Assembly: GCA_010671975.1 (NCBI GenBank)
Contig: JAAHIA010000212.1
Location: 1-8,493, forward strand
Length of the DNA stretch: 8,493 nucleotides
DNA from: Leptolyngbya sp. SIO4C1
GTDB taxonomy: Bacteria; Cyanobacteriota; Cyanobacteriia; Phormidesmidales; Phormidesmidaceae
Direction of reading: 5' to 3'
The translations under genes were made by a program, and so were the position numbers. Shown here piece by piece: positions 1 to 4,200 of the stretch (positions are counted from its first letter, which is position 1; each line of letters starts with the position of its first letter). The notes beneath the pieces were generated by a model. That model saw only the letters and a list, made by a program, of their open reading frames with translations, was not told the DNA's origin and searched no databases.

Positions 1-1350
1 CCTTCCGTTCCCGCGTCACCACGTCTTACCTCCTCATCTTCCCCACCCGAGCGCAAATCATCGATAATAAAGGCTGTTCTTTTCGACCTGCCGGCTGCTC
101 AGAGCGTTCGCTATGTCCCTGACGGGCTGCTGGTGATAGAGGCTGGTCAGGTGAAGGCGTTTGGCTCCTACGGTGCGCTACAGCATCAGTATGCTGATGT
201 ACCGATGACCCACTATCTGGATCGGCTGATTGTGCCTGGCTTCGTGGATACGCATATCCATTTTCCGCAGACGGAGATGATTGCGGCGTTTGGTACGCAG
301 CTGTTGGACTGGCTAGAGCGCTACACGTTTCCAACAGAGGCGAAGTTTAAGGATCCGGACTATGCGCAGCGGATTACGGCCTTTTTCTTGGATGAGCTGC
401 TAAAAAATGGCACGACGACGGCGCTGGTCTATGGCACGGTGCATCCGGAGTCGGTCGAGGCTTTTTTTGCGGAGGCAGAGCGGCGACAGCTGCGAATGAT
501 TGCGGGCAAGGTGATGATGGACCGGCATGCGCCGGACTATCTCTGTGATACGCCTGAGTCTAGCTATGCTGAGTCGAAGCGGCTGATTGAGCGGTGGCAC
601 GGGCGCGGTCGGCTGCACTATGCGGTAACGCCGCGCTTTGCAGTGACCTCCAGCGCTGAGCAGCTGCGGCTCGCCGGACAGCTGCTGGCAGAGTTTCCTG
701 ATGTGTATTTGCAGACGCACATCTCAGAAAATTTGCACGAGGTGGCCTGGGTCGGGTCGCTGTTTCCTGAAGCGCAGGACTATCTAGATGTGTATGATCG
801 CGCCGGGCTAGTCGGCGATCGGTCGGTCTTTGCGCACGGCATTCATCTCAGCGATCGCGAATGGGCCAGGCTGCACGCGGCGAAAAGCGCGATCGCGTTT
901 TGTCCGACCTCTAATCTGTTTCTGGGCAGCGGCCTGTTTCAGCTGAAGCAGGCCTGCGATCGCGCTATCAAGGTCGGGTTGGGGACAGATGTGGGCGGCG
1001 GCACCAGCTTCTCGCTGCTGCAGACGGCCGCGGAAGGCTATAAGGTCTGTCAGCTGCAGCAGCATACGCTGTCTGCTTTTCAGGCGCTATTTTTGGCGAC
1101 GCTGGGGGGCGCGCGCGCCCTGTCGCTCGATGCTCAGATTGGCAGCTTTGATGTGGGCAAGGAGGCCGACTTTACCGTGCTGCATCCGCGCGCCACGCCG
1201 CTGCTGGCGCTGCGCAATCCGCAGGGCACGCCAGAGAGCCTAGAAGCGCTAGCCGATCGGCTGTTTTCGACGATAATGCTGGGGTGCGATCGCGTCGTTT
1301 GGGCAACGCATATTTTGGGCGAGTCGGTCTATCAGCAGGTTTCCATCTAA
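1..1350 (+). CDS. guaD: Guanine deaminase (5' end outside window)
   Basis: Zinc amidohydrolase that deaminates guanine to xanthine in the cytoplasm, the entry step of guanine catabolism. The reading frame is open from base 1 (449 visible codons). There is no ATG, GTG or TTG in frame before GTG at 133, yet conserved GuaD sequence (KAVLFDLP, then YVPDGLLVIEAG) begins near codon 24, so the real start lies upstream of the window and 133 is only an internal Val. Counting from the first visible codon, the metal-site residues are the HxH pair at 85/87 (PGFVDTHIHF), His240 with Glu243 (QTHISE), His279 (FAHG) and Asp330 (GLGTDVGGGT). Also conserved are GKVMMDRHAPDYL and AFCPTSNLFLGSGLF. The visible part is as long as a complete E. 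coli GuaD, with at least 23 Ser/Pro-rich residues before the conserved region. It converges on lysR, with a small gene in between. Confidence 0.95.
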   Translation, partial: PSVPASPRLTSSSSPPERKSSIIKAVLFDLPAAQSVRYVPDGLLVIEAGQVKAFGSYGALQHQYADVPMTHYLDRLIVPGFVDTHIHFPQTEMIAAFGTQLLDWLERYTFPTEAKFKDPDYAQRITAFFLDELLKNGTTTALVYGTVHPESVEAFFAEAERRQLRMIAGKVMMDRHAPDYLCDTPESSYAESKRLIERWHGRGRLHYAVTPRFAVTSSAEQLRLAGQLLAEFPDVYLQTHISENLHEVAWVGSLFPEAQDYLDVYDRAGLVGDRSVFAHGIHLSDREWARLHAAKSAIAFCPTSNLFLGSGLFQLKQACDRAIKVGLGTDVGGGTSFSLLQTAAEGYKVCQLQQHTLSAFQALFLATLGGARALSLDAQIGSFDVGKEADFTVLHPRATPLLALRNPQGTPESLEALADRLFSTIMLGCDRVVWATHILGESVYQQVSI

Positions 1351-1361
1351 CCTACTCATGT

Positions 1362-1384
1362 AAACCATGCAGGCTGGTTTTTGT
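1362..1384 (+). terminator. Weak intrinsic terminator after guaD
   Basis: AAACCA (1362-1367) and TGGTTT (1375-1380) form a 6-bp stem with a 7-nt loop, running into a T-rich end, 12 bp after the guaD stop codon. The stem is short and AT-rich, so termination may be partial. The position is right, but the strength is uncertain. Confidence 0.35.
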
Positions 1385-1389
1385 AACTT

Positions 1390-1420
1390 TTGATACGGTT
1401 TTCTATCCTGAAGATATAAA
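1390..1420 (+). promoter_or_regulatory. Possible promoter of the 62-residue gene
   Basis: TTGATA (1390-1395) matches a -35 box at 5 of 6 positions and TATAAA (1415-1420) matches a -10 box at 5 of 6. The 19-bp spacer is long, and the start site would fall near 1427, leaving a very short leader before the ribosome site at 1429. Weak call. The gene may instead be read through from guaD. Confidence 0.28.
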
Positions 1421-1438
1421 CCTAACCCAGGAGACTAT

Positions 1439-1627
1439 ATGCAAAACCGGACTTCGCAAACTCAAAACACCTGGTCCACCAAACAGCTGCTCAACGTCAG
1501 CCAGAGCCTAGCGCAAGCCTACTGCCCGGGCGTTCAGGTCGCTAATCGCAGTGCCCATAGCGGCTGGACGACGCAGCGCCTGTTGCACATGGCAGCGGCC
1601 AATGCTCTGCCGCTGGGCCTAGACTAG
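1439..1627 (+). CDS. Small hypothetical protein with an internal repeat
   Basis: 62 residues, function not recognised. The ATG at 1439 follows a good ribosome site, AGGAGA at 1429-1434 with a 4-nt spacer, which is the main reason to accept it as a gene. The protein has no signal peptide or membrane helix. It contains two similar segments: W12-S-T-K-Q-L-L (12-18) continuing to Ala25, and W43-T-T-Q-R-L-L (43-49) continuing to Ala56. They share W, T, LL and A at matching spacing, suggesting a duplicated short helix unit. The stop TAG lies at 1625-1627 and overlaps the lysR stop on the other strand by 4 bp (CTAG read as TAG both ways). It follows guaD by 88 bp and could be cotranscribed with it. 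A real gene is likely but unproven. Confidence 0.55.
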   Translation: MQNRTSQTQNTWSTKQLLNVSQSLAQAYCPGVQVANRSAHSGWTTQRLLHMAAANALPLGLD

Positions 1628-2523
1628 GCGACCGCCTCTGCCTTCAGGGTTTCTAGCAGCGCGTAGACGGCAGGTGGCTGCTGCGCCTCAGTCAAAATTG
1701 CTACCCCGACCGATCGCGCTAGCTTTGCCGGCAGCGGATAGACCCTTACCGCCTCAGGAATCGGCTCAGCCGCTAGCCTTGGCAAAATCGTCGCTCCTAG
1801 CCCCTGCGCGACTAGGCTAACAATCGTAGCGTCGGTCTCTACCTCGTAGACCACGTTGAGCCAGTAGCCAAGGCCGTTGATATAGTCGTACACCGGGCGC
1901 ATCATAATATAGTCAACCGGCGGCATAATCATCGGCTGGGCCACTAGCTCGGCCCAGGTCAGCCTCTCTCCCTGAAGTTCAAAGCTGGGTGGCAGCAGCG
2001 CAATAAATTCATCCTGCAGCAGCTCCCAGGCCATCAGTCCCTTGCCCACCGGCATGAAAGTAATGCCAATATCTGCCCGACCTGAGCGTAGCGCCTGCTC
2101 TACTTGCAAATAGTCATCATGCTCTGTGAGATAGAGGGCAATGCCTGGAAAGCGCTGATGAAACTGAGCAATGATGCTGGGCAGCACGTGGGTCGCAATG
2201 CTGCGAAAGGCTGCAACTCTCACCTGACCCTGCTCCAAGCCTTTAGCCAGGCTAGCCTCTTTGAGAATAGCGGCCGTGCGCTCTACCACGACTTGCGCAT
2301 GCTGAACGATGCGATCGCCCACCGGCGTCGGCGTCGCTCCGTGCCGCCCGCGCGAAAAAAGCATGACGCCCAGCCGGTCTTCTAGCGCCGAGACGGCATG
2401 ACTCACTGCTGACTGAGAAATACCTAGCTCTAGTGCGGCTTCGCTAAAGCTTTGCTGCTCTGCCACGGCCACTAAAATTCGCAGCTGCGATAGCTTGACC
2501 TGGTTTTGCGGGTTGTCTTTCAT
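1624..2523 (-). CDS. LysR-family transcriptional regulator
   Basis: 299 residues, the normal length for LysR-type regulators, which bind DNA as dimers or tetramers and respond to a small-molecule ligand. The N-terminal winged helix-turn-helix spans about residues 11-70 (helix-turn-helix core about 26-50, with SEAALELGISQSAVSHAVSALE). The linker helix is about 70-95 and the periplasmic-binding-like effector domain about 99-295. The ATG is at 2523. The only Shine-Dalgarno-like stretch, GAGG, lies in the last codons of uraD, 14 nt upstream, which suggests translational coupling to uraD. The gap between uraD and this gene is 9 bp, so the two are almost certainly one transcript. From this context I infer control of purine or urate catabolism. 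The ligand is unknown and the protein could regulate something else. Confidence 0.94.
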   Translation of the reverse strand: MKDNPQNQVKLSQLRILVAVAEQQSFSEAALELGISQSAVSHAVSALEDRLGVMLFSRGRHGATPTPVGDRIVQHAQVVVERTAAILKEASLAKGLEQGQVRVAAFRSIATHVLPSIIAQFHQRFPGIALYLTEHDDYLQVEQALRSGRADIGITFMPVGKGLMAWELLQDEFIALLPPSFELQGERLTWAELVAQPMIMPPVDYIMMRPVYDYINGLGYWLNVVYEVETDATIVSLVAQGLGATILPRLAAEPIPEAVRVYPLPAKLARSVGVAILTEAQQPPAVYALLETLKAEAVA

Positions 2524-2532
2524 ACAGCGCTG

Positions 2533-3039
2533 CTAAGCCTCAGAATCCACGCGCGCGTGCAGCCGAAATTTAGCAATTTGACCAATCTCAGCTAGCGCCC
2601 GCTGCCGCTCTGTCTCTAACTCATGCGCTAAGCGCTGCTCAAAGGCTTCAAATATTGCAGCTTTCGTCTGCTGCTTCACGGCAATAATCAAGGGAAACTC
2701 AAACTTCTGCCGATAGGCGGCATTTAACGCCTGAATGCGCTCATATTCATCTGGGGTTAGCTGGTTTAGCCCCGCCCCGCTTTGCTCCTGCACGGAAGCC
2801 TCTGCCATCTTCGCTCGACTGCCCAAGTCAGGGTGGGCGCGAATCAGCGCCAGCTGCGCTTCTGACGAAAGCTGATTGACCACTGCCAGCATGGCCTGAT
2901 GCAGCTGATCGAGGCTGTTAAAAGGTCGAGCCTGCCAGGCCTGCTGCGCGATCTCTGGCGTGTGCTCGAACACGTCACCGAGATAGGCGGTAAATTCGGT
3001 CTGGGACATCTGATTGAGCTCAGCTAAAGAATGGGCCAC
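2533..3039 (-). CDS. uraD: OHCU decarboxylase (urate degradation)
   Basis: 2-oxo-4-hydroxy-4-carboxy-5-ureidoimidazoline decarboxylase, which makes (S)-allantoin at the third step of urate breakdown, after uricase and HIU hydrolase. With the GTG at 3039 the protein has 168 residues, the usual family size. It begins with the expected LAELNQMSQTEFTAYLG segment, followed by the FEHTP motif (24-28), the catalytic-region HPDLG (His69), SVQEQSGAGL (82-91) with Glu85, and KFEFPLIIAV. The frame extends to a TTG at 3087, but that start has no ribosome site and would add 16 residues unlike the family. The GTG has AGG 9 nt upstream. ATG at 3009 is another option. lysR follows by 9 bp, and the DUF2949 gene lies about 100 bp upstream on the same strand. 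Confidence 0.93.
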   Translation of the reverse strand: MAHSLAELNQMSQTEFTAYLGDVFEHTPEIAQQAWQARPFNSLDQLHQAMLAVVNQLSSEAQLALIRAHPDLGSRAKMAEASVQEQSGAGLNQLTPDEYERIQALNAAYRQKFEFPLIIAVKQQTKAAIFEAFEQRLAHELETERQRALAEIGQIAKFRLHARVDSEA

Positions 3040-3061
3040 AAGTAAGCACCTAAAGGAAACT

Positions 3062-3087
3062 TTGAGCGTCTCGCTTTGAATGCTCAA
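3062..3087 (-). repeat. Inverted repeat in the uraD leader
   Basis: TTGAGC (3062-3067) and GCTCAA (3082-3087) can form a 6-bp stem with a 14-nt loop in RNA of either strand, just upstream of the preferred uraD start at 3039. No T-run follows it on the minus strand, so it is not an obvious terminator. It could be an mRNA processing or stability element, or chance. Confidence 0.3.
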
Positions 3088-3136
3088 CTTTAATCAGCAG
3101 ACATCCAAAACTCAGCACTCAACCTTAAAAAGTAGC

Positions 3137-3325
3137 TCAGGTTTGCTCTAGCCAATCAAAAATTTGATCGAGCTGCGGCAGGGTCACCAGCCCGTACTGC
3201 CACAGAATCATCGGCAGCTGAGTGGCCTGTTCTTGATGCGATAAAGCTAGCGATAGAGCCTCTGGCGCAATCTGCAGCTCGTGCTGCAAAAAGTCAAGCA
3301 TCTGGGATTTGATTGCAGCGTTCAT
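3137..3325 (-). CDS. DUF2949 small protein
   Basis: 62 residues, assigned to the cyanobacterial DUF2949 family by its conserved C-terminal half, LPMILWQYGLVTLPQLDQIFDWLE, here residues 37-60. The middle part is LQHELQIAPEALSLAL. The molecular function of the family is not known. It has no signal peptide or membrane segment and looks like a small all-helical cytosolic protein. The ATG at 3325 is chosen because a strong ribosome site, AAGGAG, sits 7 nt upstream. The frame continues upstream to an ATG at 3367, but that codon lies inside the likely promoter, and the extra 14 residues are not family-like. It lies upstream of uraD on the same strand, with about 100 bp between, so cotranscription is possible. 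It is preceded by a minus-strand terminator that insulates it from upstream transcription. Confidence 0.87.
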   Translation of the reverse strand: MNAAIKSQMLDFLQHELQIAPEALSLALSHQEQATQLPMILWQYGLVTLPQLDQIFDWLEQT

Positions 3326-3365
3326 AAGGTGACTCCTTTTGATGCGTGCCATATTTGCGTGCCAC

Positions 3366-3397
3366 ATTAGAGGACCGATGTGACGATAATGTGACGA
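3366..3397 (-). promoter_or_regulatory. Promoter with tandem GTCACAT repeats for DUF2949
   Basis: Read on the minus strand, TCTAAT (3371-3366) is a -10 box with one mismatch and would place the start site near 3359, giving a leader of about 34 nt that contains the AAGGAG. There is no good -35. In its place lie two perfect copies of TCGTCACAT at 3397-3389 and 3386-3378, 11 bp apart, that is one helical turn. Tandem repeats with this spacing over the -35 are typical of OmpR/PhoB-type regulators. Each half differs by one base from the GTTACATT half of the cyanobacterial HLR1 element bound by RpaB, though HLR1 has a 2-nt spacer and this has 3. Confidence 0.5.
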
Positions 3398-3440
3398 CCA
3401 GATGAAAACCCCTTGTCGCGTTTTGTCAGCCCTGGTAAAA

Positions 3441-3483
3441 ATTCAAAAAAATTGCTAGGAACCTCTGACGAGGCGTCCTAGCA
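3441..3483 (-). terminator. Strong intrinsic terminator without an upstream protein gene
   Basis: TGCTAGGA (3453-3460) pairs with TCCTAGCA (3476-3483), and CCTC (3462-3465) with GAGG (3470-3473), around a 4-nt loop with a small 1/2-nt internal bulge. On the minus strand the hairpin is followed directly by A and seven T, then GAATTTTT. This is a classic intrinsic terminator. The nearest minus-strand coding gene upstream ends more than 700 bp away at 4201, so it either ends a non-coding RNA or blocks antisense readthrough toward the DUF2949 gene. Confidence 0.78.
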
Positions 3484-3489
3484 GCGGTG

Positions 3490-3555
3490 TGAGAAGCAAA
3501 GGTGTTTGCTATATGAGGAGCAAACGTACTCCTGATTGTGAGGAGTGAACGTATT
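3490..3555. repeat. Three 17-bp direct repeats, period 24-25 bp
   Basis: On the plus strand the units are TGAGAAGCAAAGGTGTT (3490-3506), TGAGGAGCAAACGTACT (3514-3530) and TGAGGAGTGAACGTATT (3539-3555). Units 2 and 3 share 14 of 17 bases, and units 1 and 2 share 13 of 17. Start-to-start distances are 24 and 25 bp, slightly over two helical turns. They may be operator sites for the 88-residue gene, or, read on the minus strand, repeated motifs of the proposed small RNA. The number of units is too small for a replication origin or CRISPR. Confidence 0.75.
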
Positions 3556-3576
3556 TATTACGGTAGCGAGCTAGTA

Positions 3577-3616
3577 TCACAAAGCAGTGACGGATCTATG
3601 TCGCTGATGTGACATC
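3577..3616. promoter_or_regulatory. Short palindromes in the spacer before the 88-residue gene
   Basis: Two small dyads lie here: TCAC-N6-GTGA (3577-3590) and GATGT-G-ACATC (3606-3616). The second is centred about 45 bp upstream of the proposed small-RNA start and carries the TGTGAC hexamer also found twice in the DUF2949 promoter. They could be regulator sites, but dyads this short also arise by chance. The remaining bases to 3667 show no convincing plus-strand promoter, only a GC-rich patch with GGCCGGCC at 3626-3633. Confidence 0.25.
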
Positions 3617-3678
3617 TCTGAGCGGGGCCGGCCGCACGAGCTGGCATGATAGGAAAGCAAGCTTACCAGGAGAACTCA

Positions 3679-3945
3679 ATGCGGTGTGCCATCATCAGCC
3701 GAGCCGGGCAGGTGCTAGCGAACGGACAGCTGCTGCTAACGCAGACTGAGTCAGGACTACGACTCGACCTAGAGACGGACGGCGGACGACGAATAGAAGG
3801 CGGTTTGGTTGGGTCAGATGGCGATATGACTGAAGCTAGCCAGGTGCTGTTTCGTCAGTTTTTTGAAGTTTGGGGCATGAGCGACCTGCGGCTGAGCGTA
3901 ACGGTCGGGGCTTCGGCGTCACGCAGTTCTATGGCTTTGTTCTAA
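3679..3945 (+). CDS. Hypothetical 88-residue protein
   Basis: Function not recognised. The ATG at 3679 is chosen because AGGAG (3668-3672) lies 6 nt before it. An in-frame ATG at 3646 would add 11 residues encoded by bases that include this ribosome site. The sequence looks like a small soluble beta-rich domain: an N-terminal strand pair (RCAIISRAGQVLANGQLLLTQ), a segment of alternating hydrophobic and charged residues, then a helix about 53-64 (EASQVLFRQFFEVWG) and a final strand (LRLSVTV). There is no signal peptide, no membrane helix and no cysteine pair. It stands alone between the proposed small RNA and a palindromic repeat and is not in an operon with its neighbours. The good ribosome site and ordinary codon use make it likely real. 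Confidence 0.7.
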   Translation: MRCAIISRAGQVLANGQLLLTQTESGLRLDLETDGGRRIEGGLVGSDGDMTEASQVLFRQFFEVWGMSDLRLSVTVGASASRSSMALF

Positions 3946-3953
3946 GCGGGTTG

Positions 3954-3979
3954 GCGGGCTGAGCGAAGTCGAAGCCCGC
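3954..3979. repeat. REP-like palindrome (GAGCGAAGTCGAAG type)
   Basis: GCGGGCT (3954-3960) and AGCCCGC (3973-3979) form a perfect 7-bp stem around the 12-nt loop GAGCGAAGTCGA, 8 bp after the stop of the 88-residue gene. Hairpins with a CTGAGCGNAGTCGAAG core are, to my knowledge, common dispersed intergenic palindromes in many bacterial genomes, cyanobacteria included. No T-run follows, so its termination strength is doubtful, but it could stabilise the mRNA 3' end. Confidence 0.6.
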
Positions 3980-3985
3980 GAAAGA

Positions 3986-4008
3986 GGCTGCGAGCGAAGC
4001 CAAGCAGC
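3986..4008 (+). repeat. Second small hairpin, possible terminator
   Basis: GGCT/AGCC (3986-3989 with 3998-4001) or, as an alternative fold, GCTGC/GCAGC (3987-3991 with 4004-4008). The loop repeats GAGCGAAG, the core of the palindrome just before it, so this may be a degenerate second copy of the same element. It is followed by AATATTTCTTAAATAATTT, AT-rich but without a clean T-run. It may end the 88-residue gene's transcript. Confidence 0.3.
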
Positions 4009-4140
4009 AATATTTCTTAAATAATTTCCTACGGATGGCGATGCTGCCGACTGGATAGTAGAAGTATCCCTGTAGATTGAAGCCGATACATTTATCAGCT
4101 GTTTCCTTTCTCTGTAAATGCCTAGGCGATGAGTGTTCGG

Positions 4141-4199
4141 CTTCTCCCCAATCTTTTCTCTATTTTTTATCTTCCCTGTCCCTGCGATCGCTCGGCAGG
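4141..4199. other. Pyrimidine tract and HIP1-containing hairpin downstream of the transporter
   Basis: The spacer 4009-4200 holds no gene. From 4141 to 4181 the plus strand is almost all C and T. CCTGC (4181-4185) and GCAGG (4195-4199) make a 5-bp stem, with HIP1 GCGATCGC at 4184-4191 spanning its left arm and the loop, directly behind the transporter stop at 4201. No T-run follows on the minus strand, so it is a weak terminator candidate only. Confidence 0.3.
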
Positions 4200-4200
4200 C

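Larger units (their letters stand above)
3441..3566 (-). ncRNA. Candidate small RNA with three CTCCTC-type repeats
   Basis: Proposed from four signals on the minus strand. An extended -10 (TGT followed by GATACT, hexamer at 3578-3573) would start RNA near 3566. Three related 17-nt units follow (3555-3539, 3530-3514, 3506-3490), each ending in CTCCTCA or CTTCTCA. Two perfect 6-bp inverted repeats lie between and around them: ACTCCT/AGGAGT (3528-3546) and GTTTGC/GCAAAC (3504-3525). A strong terminator follows at 3483-3441. No open reading frame fits. The first unit contains ACTCCTCACAA, 10 of 11 identical to the single-stranded motif of the cyanobacterial sRNA Yfr1 as I recall it, and the last, unpaired before the terminator, has GCTTCTCACAC (9 of 11). 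The repeats could instead be protein-binding sites on DNA. Strand and ends are inferred. Confidence 0.42.

Noticed and set aside
26..334. 102-codon minus-strand frame opposite the start of guaD
   Set aside because: It lies opposite strongly conserved GuaD coding sequence, has low-complexity composition and no family features.
400..1065. Two minus-strand frames opposite guaD
   Set aside because: Arg/Gln-rich shadow translations of the GuaD frame, without ribosome sites or recognisable domains.
3326..3367. Longer DUF2949 start at ATG 3367
   Set aside because: It would run through the likely -10 box and the leader, whereas ATG 3325 has AAGGAG at the right distance.
3513..3548. 11-codon plus-strand frame starting ATG at 3513 within the triple repeat
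   Set aside because: No ribosome site before the ATG, and it simply spans two repeat units; a leader peptide is not supported.
3490..3555. CRISPR array
   Set aside because: Only three imperfect 17-bp units with 7-8 bp between them; no spacers of proper length and no cas genes.
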